DNA of 64,000 bases from Maritimibacter dapengensis (GCF_019218265.1 NZ_JAHUZE010000001.1:868001-932000), one strand, 5' to 3'; numbered from the stretch's first letter, positions 44,308-53,836 are shown. The notes: generated by a model not told the origin, from the sequence alone. Numbers and translations are program-made.

Positions 44308-44382
44308 TGGAGCGGGTGATGAGATTCGAACTCACGACCCTTACCTTGGCAAGGTAATGCTCTACCCCTGAGCTACACCCGC
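44308..44382 (-). tRNA. tRNA-Gly (GCC)
   Basis: Read on the minus strand: acceptor GCGGGTG with CACCCGC (wobble-free), D-arm GCTCAGGGGTAGAGC, anticodon arm TACCT-TGCCAAG-GTA with anticodon GCC, T-arm GTGAG-TTCGAAT-CTCAT type, discriminator T and encoded CCA (44308-44310). It is transcribed against the FAD gene. Confidence 0.95.
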
Positions 44383-44469
44383 GTCCGGTTGGTGAAGGGG
44401 GATTTATAAAACCCGGCGTGGGGCTTCAAGGGGAAAAACGCGCGACATGCGAAAAATTTGCCTAGCGGT

Positions 44470-45054
44470 TCAGACGGAATCGAATTCGGGCAGGATGCCG
44501 GCCAGAAGCGCCTCAAGATCGGACGTGTCGGCAAACAAGGCATTCTTGCCCACGACAAGTGACGCGTAGCCGTGCATGAGAGCCCAGATCCGCATCTCTG
44601 CGATCCTGCGCCCGCCGGTGTCTTTTACGCCGTAGGGCAGCGCGATTGAGGACAGGATATCATAGGCCTCGCCCATCGCTTCGAGGACTTCGCCGTTTAT
44701 GCGTTCGTTCGCCTCTGCCGAGAAAATCTGGCGGAAGAGTCTTGGCGAACCGGCGGCGAACTTGGCGTAACCCTGTCCGGCGGCAAGGAGCTTGGCGCGC
44801 GCTGTGTTCGGCGCTGACGCCATTTCGGCCGCCATTGATGCTGCGAAGCGACGATACCCTTCCGCCGTGAGTGCCATTTGCAGATCGGATGACGTCTGAA
44901 AAAACTCGGTGACGGTATCTAGCGGCAGATCAGCCTGTGACGCGAGTCTTTCCGGCGTCAGGGCTTGGTGGCCTTCGGATTCGAGCAGCGTAATCGCGGT
45001 CGCGACAAGTTCCGCACGCTGGGTCTGCGCCTGAGTTTGGGACGTATCTTCCAT
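44470..45054 (-). CDS. TetR-family regulator (WHG C-terminal domain)
   Basis: A 194-residue repressor. The N-terminal DNA-binding domain runs to about residue 55: ELVATAITLLESEGHQALTPERLASQADLPLDTVTEFF, with the helix-turn-helix around 27-45. The C-terminal ligand-binding part has WALMHGYASLVVGKNA, a form of the TetR WHG domain. It is not divergent from a likely target; the nearest minus-strand gene downstream is none, upstream is pyc. No operator is evident, so its target is open. Confidence 0.85.
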   Translation of the reverse strand: MEDTSQTQAQTQRAELVATAITLLESEGHQALTPERLASQADLPLDTVTEFFQTSSDLQMALTAEGYRRFAASMAAEMASAPNTARAKLLAAGQGYAKFAAGSPRLFRQIFSAEANERINGEVLEAMGEAYDILSSIALPYGVKDTGGRRIAEMRIWALMHGYASLVVGKNALFADTSDLEALLAGILPEFDSV

Positions 45055-45146
45055 GCTGAAACGATAACGCGCCCTGCCGTTTGGTCAACGGAAAGGCGCG
45101 TGTCGGTCCGGTCCCAATCGCGCAACGCTGCTTGCGCAGTGGCGCT

Positions 45147-48100
45147 CTATTCCTCGAACTCTACCAGCAGGTCTTTGGCGTCGATCTGTGCCCCCGGCGT
45201 GACGTGGACCGCCTTTACGGTCGCATCGCGTTCCGCGTGGATCCCGGTTTCCATTTTCATCGCTTCGATGGTCAGAAGCAGGTCGCCTTGTTTGACCTTC
45301 GCTCCGGCCTGAGCCGCGACCGTCGCGACGACGCCGGGCATGGGCGCGCCGATGTGGTTGGCGTTGCCGGCTTCGGCCTTGGGTCGGGCGGCCTGTGCTG
45401 CCGAAGACGAACGGTCCGGCACGCGGATCGTGCGCGGCTGGCCGTTCAATTCGAAGAAGATCTTGGCTTCGCCCTCCTCGTTGGTTTCGCCCTGTGCCTG
45501 CATCCGGATCACGAGCGTCTTGCCCGGGTCGATCTCGGCCTCGATCTCGTCCCCCGGCTCCATGCCGTAGAAGAAGGTGTGGGTCGGCAGGGTCCGCACG
45601 GGGCCGTAGATTTCGTGCCGCGAGACATAGTCGGTGAACACCTTGGGATACATGAGGTAGCCGTTCAGGTCTTCGTTGTCCGGCTCGTAATCCTCGAACT
45701 GGTCGGCGAGCTCCTTCCGCTTCGCTTCGAGATCGACGGGCTTGAGATGCTTGCCGGGGCGGTCCGTGTCGGGTTTGTCGCCCTTGAGCACCTTTTTCAC
45801 GATCCCCTTGGGGAAGCCGCCCGGTGGCTGGCCGAGGTTGCCCTTCATCATGTCGATGACGCTGTCGGGGAACGACACATCCGTCTTGGGGTCTTCCACT
45901 TCTTCGCGGGTCAGCCCCTGGCTCACCATCATCAGCGCCATGTCGCCCACCACTTTGGAGGAGGGCGTGACCTTCACGATGTCTCCGAACATCTTGTTTA
46001 CGTCGGCATAGGCCTGCGCGACTTCGTGCCACTTCTCTTCCAGTCCGAGCGAACGCGCCTGCGCCTTGAGGTTGGTGAACTGGCCGCCCGGCATTTCGTG
46101 CAGGTAGACCTCGGACGCCGGAGCCTGAAGCCCGGATTCGAAAGCCGCATATTGGCCGCGCACGGCCTCCCAGTAGTTTGAGATTTCGCGGATCGCGCCG
46201 ATATCCAGCCCGGTGTCGCGGTCGGTGAACTGGAGCGCTTCGACGACGGTGCCCAGCGTGGCCTGCGAGGTGTTTCCGGACAGCGCGTCCATGGCGCAAT
46301 CGACCGCGTCCACACCGCTGTCGGAGGCGGCAAGGATCGTGCCTGCGGCAATGCCCGCTGTGTCGTGGGTGTGAAAGTGGATCGGGAGGTCGACGGCATC
46401 CTTCAGTGCAGGGATCAGCACCCGTGCGCCCGCGGGTTTCAAAAGCCCCGCCATGTCCTTCAACCCAAGAACATGCGCGCCGGCCTTCTCGAGTTTCTTC
46501 GCCATGTCGACGTAGTATTTCACGTCGTACTTGGAGCGTTCCGGGTCGAGCACGTTGCCGGTGTAGCAGATCGTGCCTTCGATCACCTTGCCGCTGTCGC
46601 CGACCGCATCCATCGCGACGCGCATGTTCTCGACCCAGTTGAGCGAGTCGAAGACGCGGAACACGTCGACGCCGGTTTCGGCCGCCTGCCGTACGAATTC
46701 CTGCACGACGTTGTCCGGGTAATTGGTGTAGCCGACACCGTTCGAGGCACGCAGCAACATCTGGGTCATGATATTGGGCATGGCCTTGCGGATGTCGCGA
46801 AGGCGCTGCCAGGGGCATTCCTGCAAGAACCGATAGGCCACGTCGAAGGTCGCGCCGCCCCAGCATTCCACGCTGAACATCTGCGGCAAGTTCGCGGCAT
46901 AGGCCGGTGCGATCTTGATCATGTCGAGCGAGCGCATCCGGGTCGCCAGAAGCGATTGGTGCGCGTCCCGCATCGTGGTGTCGGTCATGAGGAGCTGGGA
47001 TTGCTCCTTCATCCATTTGGCAATCGCTTCCGGCCCCTTCTCGTCGAGGAGGGTTCGTGTGCCATCGGGCGGTGTTTCGTGATGCAGCTCGGGTATGACC
47101 GGCGGCTTGAGATCGGCGCGCGGTTCGGGCCGGCCTTGCGTTTCCGGGTGCCCGTTCACGGTGATGTCCGCGATGTAGTTGAGGATCTTCGTCGCGCGGT
47201 CGCGCCGCTTCTGGAAGTCGAAGAGCTCCGGCGTCGTGTCGATGAACTTGGTGGTGTACTCGTTGTTCAGAAAGACCGGGTGCTTGAGCAGGTTGATGAC
47301 GAAGTCGATGTTCGTCGAGACGCCCCGGATGCGGAACTCGCGCAGCGCCCGGTCCATCCGTTTGATCGCCTGTTCCGGTGTCTGACCGTGGGCCGTGACC
47401 TTGACCAGGAGCGAGTCGTAATAGCGCGTGATCACCGATCCGGCATAGGCCGTGCCGCCGTCCAGACGGATACCCATCCCGGTCGCGGTGCGATAGGCGG
47501 TCAGGCGGCCGTAATCCGGGATGAAGTTGTTCTGCGGATCCTCGGTGGTGATCCGGGTCTGAAGCGCATGACCGTTCAGTTTCACGTCATACTGGCTGGC
47601 CACGCCCGTCGCTTCGGTCAGCGATTTGCCCTCGGCGATCAGGATCTGGGCCCGCACGATGTCGATGCCGGTGACCTCTTCGGTCACGGTATGCTCGACC
47701 TGCACGCGGGGGTTCACCTCGATGAAGTAGAACTTGCCCGTCTCCATATCCATCAGGAACTCGACGGTGCCCGCGCATTCGTAATTCACGTGCTCGCAGA
47801 TCTTGCGCCCGAGGTTGCAGATTTCCTCGCGCTGGGCTTCGGAGAGGTAGGGGGCCGGCGCGCGTTCGACGACCTTCTGGTTGCGGCGCTGCACTGAGCA
47901 GTCACGCTCCCACAGGTGGTAGATGTTGCCGTGGCTGTCGCCAAGGATCTGAACCTCGACGTGGCGGGCGCGGGTGATCATCTTTTCGAGATAGCCTTCG
48001 CCATTGCCGAAAGCGGCCTCGGCCTCGCGTCTGCCTTCACGGACCTTTTCTTCGAGCTGATCGGCGCTTTCGATCGGACGCATCCCGCGTCCGCCGCCGC

Positions 48101-48593
48101 CCCACGACGCTTTCAGCATCAAGGGATAGCCGATTTCCTCGGCCTCCTTGGCGATGGCTTTCATGTCGTCGCCGAGCACTTCAGTCGCGGGGATGACGGG
48201 CACGCCCGCCTCGATCGCCACCTTGCGTGCGCTGGCCTTGTCGCCGAGCTTGCGCATGGTTTCGGCTTTGGGGCCGATGAAAACGATGCCCGCGGCGTCG
48301 CAGGCATCGACGAATTCGGGGTTTTCCGACAAGAGGCCATAGCCGGGGTGGATCGCATCGGCACCGGACGCCTTGGCGACCCGGATGATTTCCTCGATGG
48401 AGAGATATGCGGCGACGGGGCCAAGCCCTTCACCGATCTTGTAGGCTTCGTCCGCCTTGAACCGGTGCAGGCCCAGCTTGTCTTCCTCGGCATAGACGGC
48501 GACCGTCTTCTTGCCCATCTCGTTGCACGCACGAAGGATACGGATCGCGATCTCGCCCCGGTTGGCAACGAGAACCTTTTCGAAGTCCGGCAT
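45147..48593 (-). CDS. pyc: Pyruvate carboxylase
   Basis: A 1148-residue single-chain biotin enzyme that carboxylates pyruvate to oxaloacetate with ATP and bicarbonate. Domains in order: biotin carboxylase (about 1-455; KVLVANRGEIAIRILRAC, ATP-binding GGGGRGM near 166-172, ERDCSVQRRNQKVVE near 231-245), carboxyltransferase (about 535-830; DTTMRDAHQSLLATRMR, FHTHDTAGIAAGT with metal ligands), allosteric/tetramerisation region, and biotin carrier at the C-terminus (EAMKMETG, biotinyl lysine near residue 1112). Nothing is missing. It replenishes oxaloacetate and, with maeB, completes a C3/C4 loop. Confidence 0.98.
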   Translation of the reverse strand: MPDFEKVLVANRGEIAIRILRACNEMGKKTVAVYAEEDKLGLHRFKADEAYKIGEGLGPVAAYLSIEEIIRVAKASGADAIHPGYGLLSENPEFVDACDAAGIVFIGPKAETMRKLGDKASARKVAIEAGVPVIPATEVLGDDMKAIAKEAEEIGYPLMLKASWGGGGRGMRPIESADQLEEKVREGRREAEAAFGNGEGYLEKMITRARHVEVQILGDSHGNIYHLWERDCSVQRRNQKVVERAPAPYLSEAQREEICNLGRKICEHVNYECAGTVEFLMDMETGKFYFIEVNPRVQVEHTVTEEVTGIDIVRAQILIAEGKSLTEATGVASQYDVKLNGHALQTRITTEDPQNNFIPDYGRLTAYRTATGMGIRLDGGTAYAGSVITRYYDSLLVKVTAHGQTPEQAIKRMDRALREFRIRGVSTNIDFVINLLKHPVFLNNEYTTKFIDTTPELFDFQKRRDRATKILNYIADITVNGHPETQGRPEPRADLKPPVIPELHHETPPDGTRTLLDEKGPEAIAKWMKEQSQLLMTDTTMRDAHQSLLATRMRSLDMIKIAPAYAANLPQMFSVECWGGATFDVAYRFLQECPWQRLRDIRKAMPNIMTQMLLRASNGVGYTNYPDNVVQEFVRQAAETGVDVFRVFDSLNWVENMRVAMDAVGDSGKVIEGTICYTGNVLDPERSKYDVKYYVDMAKKLEKAGAHVLGLKDMAGLLKPAGARVLIPALKDAVDLPIHFHTHDTAGIAAGTILAASDSGVDAVDCAMDALSGNTSQATLGTVVEALQFTDRDTGLDIGAIREISNYWEAVRGQYAAFESGLQAPASEVYLHEMPGGQFTNLKAQARSLGLEEKWHEVAQAYADVNKMFGDIVKVTPSSKVVGDMALMMVSQGLTREEVEDPKTDVSFPDSVIDMMKGNLGQPPGGFPKGIVKKVLKGDKPDTDRPGKHLKPVDLEAKRKELADQFEDYEPDNEDLNGYLMYPKVFTDYVSRHEIYGPVRTLPTHTFFYGMEPGDEIEAEIDPGKTLVIRMQAQGETNEEGEAKIFFELNGQPRTIRVPDRSSSAAQAARPKAEAGNANHIGAPMPGVVATVAAQAGAKVKQGDLLLTIEAMKMETGIHAERDATVKAVHVTPGAQIDAKDLLVEFEE

Positions 48594-48689
48594 GTGTCTC
48601 TCCCCGACCTGTCGGATTATGTTTATCCGCCGACGGTAGGCGATGCTGCAATGCGGCGCAAGCGGTGGAATCCGGCCGCGCCGCGCCGG

Positions 48690-50213
48690 TCATTCGCCCT
48701 TCGGCACCATCCGGTTGGCGAGGTGGATTTCCTGAAGGACGAGCGACAGGAAAAAGCCGATCATCGCAAGCCCGGCGGCGATCAGGAAGATCGGGTGGAT
48801 CGAAGTGGCCACGGCGTCTCCGATCAGGGCGCGGACGTTTTCAGGCAGTCCTGCGAGCGATTGCGGCCCCAGTTCCAGCCCGGCCCCACCGGCGAATGCT
48901 TCACCTGCACCCGAGACCTGGCTCGCCATGCGTGCGGCGAAAAGGGCGCCGAAGGCTGCCACTGCTACCGAGCCGCCTACCTGTCGGAACATGAGGCCCG
49001 CGGCGGTGGCGGTGCCAAGCTCTGTGCGATCCACAGCGTTCTGCACCGACGTCGTGAGCACCGGGAAGATCGCGCCGAGGCCGAGACCGACGACGACCAG
49101 GCGGGCGGCGAATTCGGCGGTGGAGGTGTCAGGCTGCAAGCCGGTCAGAAGCAGGAACCCGAGCGCCAGCATCCCCATGCCGAAGACCGGCAGCATCTTG
49201 TACTTACCCGTGCGGGACATGAACCGGCCCGACAGGATGGACGAGACGAGGATGCCCGCCGTCATCGGGATGAGCATCAGGCCCGACACCGTCGGGGACG
49301 CGCCCTGTGAGAGTTGGAGGTAGATCGGCAGGAAGGTGATGCCGCCGAACATGGCGGCCCCCGTTACCATGGACATCGCCGAAGTCACCCAGAAGACGTT
49401 GATACGGAACAGGCGGAGCGGAAGGATAGGTTCTTCGGCACGTTGTTCGATCATGAAGAACGCGACGGCGCCGACGATGGCGAGAGCGGCGAGGCCGAGG
49501 ATCTGCACCGAGTCCCATGCGAAGGTGGCGCCGCCAAGGGACGTGGCGAGCGTGACCGAGGCCAACGTGAGGGACAGGGCCGCAGCGCCCCACCAGTCGA
49601 TGACGTGTCTGGTGCGCCGACCGGTCGGCTCGAACGCTGTTGCGAACCCGACAACTGCGGCGATCCCGATTGGGACGTTGATGTAGAAGATCCAGTGCCA
49701 TGTGAATGCCTCGACGAACCAGCCGCCGATGAGCGGGCCGATGACCGACGAGATACTGAAGGTGGCCGCGAAGATGCCTTGTGTCTTGCCGCGATCCTTG
49801 GGCGGGATCACGTCACCGATCACCGAGAGCGCCAGCACGAAAAGCCCGCCGCCGCCGAGACCCTGCAATGCGCGCGATGCAATGAGCCATGTCATGGAGG
49901 TGGCAGCCCCCGCGAGTGCCGAGCCGAGCAGAAACAGCCCGACCGAGACAAAGACCGTGTTTCGCCGCCCGTAGAGGTCGCCCAGCTTGCCGTAGAGCGG
50001 CGCGGCGATTGTGGAGGCGAGGATGTAGGCGGTGACGACCCAGGACAGATGCTCCAACCCGCCGAGGTCCGCGACGATGGTCGGTAGCGCGGTCGAGACG
50101 ATGGTCTGGTCGAGGGCCGCGAGGAACAGAAGCGCCCCGATCGACAGGATGATCGTCCGGATGCGGGCGGGTTCGAGGGCAGCGGGGGCGGGTTGGGTGT
50201 CGGTCATGGCCAT
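48690..50213 (-). CDS. DHA2-family drug exporter (EmrB/QacA type)
   Basis: A 507-residue MFS antiporter with about 14 membrane segments. Motif A is GKLGDLYGRRNTVF near residues 77-90; FLAALDQTIVSTALPTI (motif D1) lies near 39-55; GLGGGGLFVLALSVIGD is the antiporter motif C region. It exports drugs or toxic organics using protons. The start at 50213 has AGGA before it; ATG 50207 is an alternative. It is divergent from a MarR gene, and a perfect palindrome lies in between at 50256-50282. Confidence 0.92.
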   Translation of the reverse strand: MAMTDTQPAPAALEPARIRTIILSIGALLFLAALDQTIVSTALPTIVADLGGLEHLSWVVTAYILASTIAAPLYGKLGDLYGRRNTVFVSVGLFLLGSALAGAATSMTWLIASRALQGLGGGGLFVLALSVIGDVIPPKDRGKTQGIFAATFSISSVIGPLIGGWFVEAFTWHWIFYINVPIGIAAVVGFATAFEPTGRRTRHVIDWWGAAALSLTLASVTLATSLGGATFAWDSVQILGLAALAIVGAVAFFMIEQRAEEPILPLRLFRINVFWVTSAMSMVTGAAMFGGITFLPIYLQLSQGASPTVSGLMLIPMTAGILVSSILSGRFMSRTGKYKMLPVFGMGMLALGFLLLTGLQPDTSTAEFAARLVVVGLGLGAIFPVLTTSVQNAVDRTELGTATAAGLMFRQVGGSVAVAAFGALFAARMASQVSGAGEAFAGGAGLELGPQSLAGLPENVRALIGDAVATSIHPIFLIAAGLAMIGFFLSLVLQEIHLANRMVPKGE

Positions 50214-50255
50214 CTTACGGAATCCTGTTTGCGTCCGGATTGATATGGCCGGAGG

Positions 50256-50282
50256 CATTTATGTGTCAATAGCACATAAATG
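50256..50282. promoter_or_regulatory. MarR operator palindrome between exporter and regulator
   Basis: CATTTATGTG - N7 - CACATAAATG: perfect 10-bp arms in the 109-bp gap. The length and AT-rich core fit a MarR-family dimer site that would block both divergent promoters. Confidence 0.8.
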
Positions 50283-50322
50283 TGGATAGCAGATACTTGA
50301 CCTGTGCAGATGCGCACGCAAT

Positions 50323-50856
50323 ATGCAGGCCATGACGCAGAATATCCCCCCACGCTCGCCGGTCCTCGATGCGGCCGACCTGCCTGAGCCGACCAAAGTG
50401 GCGCTGCAAGGCATCGACGCAGCGATGTTTCGCTGGCACCGGGCCGTGCTGAAGGGCGAGATCACGCGCGAATTCCTTTCGCGTGCGGGTCTGGACCTTG
50501 AAATCGCGCAATTCCAAGGGCTTATGGCAGTCATGCGGATCGCGAGAGGGGTCGGGCGGGATGCGCCGGAACCTCCGACGGTGGGGCTCGTGGCCGAGGA
50601 TATGGCGATCGACCCGTCGCGGGCGAGCCGGATTTGCGCGGCGCTGATCTCCAAGGGCTTCGTCATGCGCGGCGCGAGCCAGGAGGACGGGCGCAAATCG
50701 GTGCTGGAACTGACCGACAAGGGGCGCGAGACGTTCTCGCAGGTCTGGAACCTCAAGTGGCAGGACAACCTCAAGATCTTCGCGGACTGGTCGGACGATG
50801 ACATTGCCACCTTCGGACGGCTGCTTTCGGCCTATATCGAAGGTCTGCTCGACTGA
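50323..50856 (+). CDS. MarR-family regulator
   Basis: A 177-residue winged-helix regulator: TVGLVAEDMAIDPSRASRICAALISKGFVMRGASQEDGRKSVLELTDKG spread over about residues 85-135, with the recognition helix at DPSRASRICAAL and the wing DGRKSVLEL. A 10-bp-arm palindrome directly upstream suggests autoregulation and control of the divergent drug exporter. ATG 50332 is an alternative start; no clear ribosome site is seen for either. Confidence 0.88.
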   Translation: MQAMTQNIPPRSPVLDAADLPEPTKVALQGIDAAMFRWHRAVLKGEITREFLSRAGLDLEIAQFQGLMAVMRIARGVGRDAPEPPTVGLVAEDMAIDPSRASRICAALISKGFVMRGASQEDGRKSVLELTDKGRETFSQVWNLKWQDNLKIFADWSDDDIATFGRLLSAYIEGLLD

Positions 50857-50899
50857 CGTTCCGAGTTGCAAAGGGGCGGCGCGGCCCTATCTTAGTTCA

Positions 50900-51250
50900 A
50901 TGGACCGGAAATACGCATCATACCTCGGCGGCATGGACCAAGACGCGCAAGAGCGGTTGGTTCGTGGCGGTTTTCTGAAGAAGATCAAGGGCGTGGCGCG
51001 CCATGTGCCCTTCGCCCGTGATGCCGTCGCCGCCTATTTCGCGATGCTGGACCCCAAAGTGCCCGCCGTGACACGCGCCGCCGTCCTCGCACCGCTGGCC
51101 TATTTCGTCATTCCGACCGACCTCATCCCCGACTTTCTCGTCGGCTTCGGGTTCACCGACGATGCGCTCGTCTTCTGGGCTGCGCTGAAGTCGCTGCAAG
51201 GGAAGATGGACGAGGAGCATTACGAGAAAGCGGACGAGGTGTTGCGGTAG
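50900..51250 (+). CDS. DUF1232 (YkvA-family) protein
   Basis: A 116-residue protein with the DUF1232 core: VPFARDAVAAYFAMLDP, AAVLAPLAYFVIPTDLIPDF near residues 64-83, and GFTDDALVF. The IPxDLIPDF motif is the family hallmark; the protein is probably membrane associated through this helix pair. Its stop codon TAG (51248-51250) is part of the REP palindrome that starts at 51247, so the repeat borders or made the end of the gene. ATG 50900 is the first plausible start; 50933 (MDQDAQ) is an alternative. Confidence 0.8.
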   Translation: MDRKYASYLGGMDQDAQERLVRGGFLKKIKGVARHVPFARDAVAAYFAMLDPKVPAVTRAAVLAPLAYFVIPTDLIPDFLVGFGFTDDALVFWAALKSLQGKMDEEHYEKADEVLR

Positions 51251-51274
51251 GATGGGTGCTCGCACCCATCCTAC
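51247..51274. repeat. REP palindrome, left copy
   Basis: GTAGGATGGGTGC-TC-GCACCCATCCTAC: perfect 13-bp arms with a 2-bp centre. It begins inside the DUF1232 stop codon and lies 46 bp before the RAYT start. Its centre is TC; the other copy has GA, i.e. it is in the opposite orientation. Confidence 0.9.
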
Positions 51275-51320
51275 ATGAACCATCCATTCTTCGCTAACCA
51301 ACCTCTGGCACATTCCGCGC

Positions 51321-51902
51321 ATGACCAATTATCGCAGGATGCGCGTGCCGGGAGGCAGCTATTTTTTCACCGTCAACCTCGCGCTTCGGGGCGCGACGCA
51401 TCTGACAGACCACATCGACGCGCTGCGTCGTGCTTTCGCAGTAACATTGCGGGAACGCCCGGTTCGAATCGACGCGATCGTCGTCATGCCGGATCACCTT
51501 CATGCAGTATGGACCTTACCGGTCGGTGACAGCGACTATTCAACGCGTTGGAGGTTGATCAAGTCACGTTTCGTGAGGGAAACCGGCCTTGTCGCCCCAC
51601 GGAGCCGCTCGAAGGTGGCGAAAGCGGAACGCGGTATCTGGCAGCGCCGGTTCTGGGAGCATACGATCAGAGGAGAAGCGGATTTCGCGGCGCATGTGGC
51701 CTATTGCTGGCAGAACCCTGCGAAACACGGGTTTGTCGAACGCGCCGAGGATTGGCCGTATTCGTCGTATCATTTCAGAGGTGGGCGGGGGGATGGGTGC
51801 GAGCACCCATCCTACGTTGATCACCGCGAGAACTTCTTGTACTTTAACCGCTTCGGCTCGAGCGCATCGGGTCCAAGCCGCCGCTTCTTGTCCTCTCCGT
51901 AA
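51321..51902 (+). CDS. REP-associated tyrosine transposase (RAYT, IS200/Y1 fold)
   Basis: A 193-residue single-strand DNA transposase of the TnpA-REP type. [23 protein letters not shown] opens the domain in pieces, the HUH motif is [14 protein letters not shown] near residues 54-67 (His-Leu-His), and the tyrosine is in [15 protein letters not shown] near 133-147, followed by DWPYSSYHF. The domestic family does not transpose freely; it is thought to move or process REP palindromes. After residue about 158 the frame runs through the right REP ([10 protein letters not shown]) and then 82 bp antisense to ettA, so the original stop may have been lost or the C-terminus is not meaningful. One REP lies on each side. 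Confidence 0.88.
   Translation: MTNYRRMRVPGGSYFFTVNLALRGATHLTDHIDALRRAFAVTLRERPVRIDAIVVMPDHLHAVWTLPVGDSDYSTRWRLIKSRFVRETGLVAPRSRSKVAKAERGIWQRRFWEHTIRGEADFAAHVAYCWQNPAKHGFVERAEDWPYSSYHFRGGRGDGCEHPSYVDHRENFLYFNRFGSSASGPSRRFLSSP
51791..51815. repeat. REP palindrome, right copy (inverted)
   Basis: GGATGGGTGC-GA-GCACCCATCC followed by TAC; same sequence as the left copy but in opposite orientation. It is inside the annotated RAYT frame and 6 bp past the ettA stop, where it may also act as a terminator. Confidence 0.88.
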
Positions 51903-53476
51903 TCCTCGAAGTTGCCCTCGAACCATTCCACATGCGCCTCGCCTTCGAAGGCGAGGATATGCGTGCAGATGCGGTCGAGGAAGAAGCGATCGTGGGAGAT
52001 CACTACGGCGCAGCCGGCAAAGTCGACCAGCGCGTCTTCCAAGGCGCGCAGCGTTTCCACGTCGAGGTCGTTGGTCGGTTCGTCGAGCAGGATGACGTTG
52101 CCGCCGGATTTCAGGAGCTTCGCCATGTGAACCCGGTTGCGTTCGCCGCCCGAGAGCAGGCCGACCTTCTTCTGCTGGTCGCCGCCTTTGAAGTTGAACG
52201 CCCCGCAATAGGCGCGGGAGTTCATCTGGGCGTCGCCAAGGTCGATCACTTCGGCCCCGCCGGAAATCTCCTCCCACACGGTCTTGTCGGGCGAGAGCGC
52301 GTCGCGGCTCTGGTCGACATAGGCGAGGTCCACCGTGTCGCCGAATTCGATACTGCCCGCGTCGGGCTGTTCCTGTCCGGTCAGCATCCGGAACAGCGTG
52401 GATTTACCAGCGCCGTTCGGGCCGATCACGCCGACGATGCCGCCGGGGGGGAGCGAGAAGCTGAGGTCTTCGATCAGGAGCTTGTCGCCCATCGCCTTGC
52501 GCAGTCCTTCGACCTCGATGACCTTGGAGCCGAGCCGCGGGCCGCGCGGGATGACGATCTGGGCGTTCGAGATCTTCTCGCGCTCGGATTGGCCGGCAAG
52601 CTCGTTGTAGCGTTCGATCCGGGCCTTTTGCTTGGACTGGCGGGCCTTTGCGCCCTGCCGCATCCATTCCAGTTCGCGTTGCAAGGTCTTCTGGCGCGAC
52701 TTGTCCTCGCGCGCTTCCTGCGCCAGCCGCTTGGCTTTCTGCTCGAGCCACGCGGAATAGTTCCCCTCGTAGGGAATGCCGCGGCCCCGGTCGAGTTCCA
52801 GAATCCAGCCGGTGATGTCGTCTAGGAAATAACGGTCGTGGGTGACGATCAGGATCGTGCCTTTGTAGTCAATCAGGTGCTGCTGGAGCCACGCGATCGT
52901 CTCGGCGTCGAGATGGTTGGTCGGCTCGTCGAGGAGCAGCATGTCGGGCGCTTCGAGAAGCAGTTTGCACAGCGCCACGCGTCGGCGTTCCCCGCCCGAA
53001 AGCGTGGCGACATTCGCGTCGTCCGGCGGGCAGCGCAACGCTTCCATCGACACGTCCACCTGTGCGTCGAGATCCCACAGGTTCTCGCTGTCGATCTGGT
53101 CCTGAAGCTGGGCCATTTCGTCTGCGGTTTCGTCCGAGTAATTCATGGCGAGTTCGTTGTAGCGCTCCAGGATCGCCTGTTTGCCCGCCACGCCCTTCAT
53201 CACGTTTTCCCGCACGGTCAGGTCGTCGTCCAGCTCCGGCTCCTGGCTCAGGTAGCCGACCTTGGCACCTTCGGCGGCCCAGGCTTCTCCGGTGAATTCC
53301 GTGTCCTGACCCGCCATGATCCGCATGAGCGTCGATTTACCCGCGCCGTTCACGCCGACGACACCGATCTTGACGCCGGGGAGGAAGGAGAGGCGGATGT
53401 TCTCGAAGCACTTCTTGCCGCCGGGATAAGTCTTGGACACGCCGTCCATGTGATACACGTATTGGTAGGAAGCCAT
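51821..53476 (-). CDS. ettA: Energy-dependent translational throttle protein EttA (ABC-F)
   Basis: A 551-residue ABC-F ATPase with two nucleotide domains and no membrane part. ABC1: Walker [10 protein letters not shown] at about residues 40-48, signature [11 protein letters not shown], Walker [13 protein letters not shown] linker (about 240-310, rich in Lys/Arg/Gln: [16 protein letters not shown]) is the P-site tRNA interaction motif. ABC2: [31 protein letters not shown]. The start [21 protein letters not shown] and the C-terminus [10 protein letters not shown] match EttA. It senses ATP/ADP ratio and holds 70S initiation complexes when energy is low. The right REP lies directly behind the gene. 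Confidence 0.95.
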   Translation of the reverse strand: MASYQYVYHMDGVSKTYPGGKKCFENIRLSFLPGVKIGVVGVNGAGKSTLMRIMAGQDTEFTGEAWAAEGAKVGYLSQEPELDDDLTVRENVMKGVAGKQAILERYNELAMNYSDETADEMAQLQDQIDSENLWDLDAQVDVSMEALRCPPDDANVATLSGGERRRVALCKLLLEAPDMLLLDEPTNHLDAETIAWLQQHLIDYKGTILIVTHDRYFLDDITGWILELDRGRGIPYEGNYSAWLEQKAKRLAQEAREDKSRQKTLQRELEWMRQGAKARQSKQKARIERYNELAGQSEREKISNAQIVIPRGPRLGSKVIEVEGLRKAMGDKLLIEDLSFSLPPGGIVGVIGPNGAGKSTLFRMLTGQEQPDAGSIEFGDTVDLAYVDQSRDALSPDKTVWEEISGGAEVIDLGDAQMNSRAYCGAFNFKGGDQQKKVGLLSGGERNRVHMAKLLKSGGNVILLDEPTNDLDVETLRALEDALVDFAGCAVVISHDRFFLDRICTHILAFEGEAHVEWFEGNFEDYGEDKKRRLGPDALEPKRLKYKKFSR

Positions 53477-53670
53477 GAGGTCCTCGTTGATCTGGGTTTG
53501 GGCCTAGATAGTCGTCGGGACGGGCAGGGGCAACAGCGCCTTCGCGGATGCAGATGGGCCACATCACGTAAATTCATCGTCGCCGCGCAACTTTCGTTTG
53601 GCGGATCGGCGCGGGCGGGCTATCACAGGGTATCCGCGGGGATGAGCCCCGTGGGGAAAGGAGATCACCT

Positions 53671-53718
53671 ATGTCGCATTTCTGCCGAGCATATCAACTT
53701 TGGGGCAAGACCCCCTGA
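53671..53718 (+). CDS. Very short ORF (15 codons) with strong ribosome site
   Basis: ATG 53671 follows AAAGGAG at ideal spacing and encodes MSHFCRAYQLWGKTP before TGA. The ribosome site is one of the best in the window although the peptide is tiny. It is followed by self-complementary CGCGGCCGCG (53721-53730) and a terminator at 53752-53778, an arrangement like a leader peptide with attenuator, or a stand-alone micro-protein or sRNA that is translated. The downstream gene encodes a basic small protein. Confidence 0.4.
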   Translation: MSHFCRAYQLWGKTP

Positions 53719-53751
53719 GCGCGGCCGCGTGACATGGTGACATGACCGATG

Positions 53752-53778
53752 GGCCGCCCGCGTGAGCGGCCTTTTTTG
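53752..53778 (+). terminator. Rho-independent terminator after the short ORF
   Basis: GGCCGC (53752-53757) with GCGGCC (53766-53771), 8-nt loop, followed by TTTTTT (53772-53777). The left arm could also pair with CGCGGCCGCG at 53721-53730. Confidence 0.75.
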
Positions 53779-53836
53779 TGTCTATTCAATAGGTTCGTGA
53801 ACACGGGTGGCCTGTCTGCAAAGAAAGGCAACTTCG

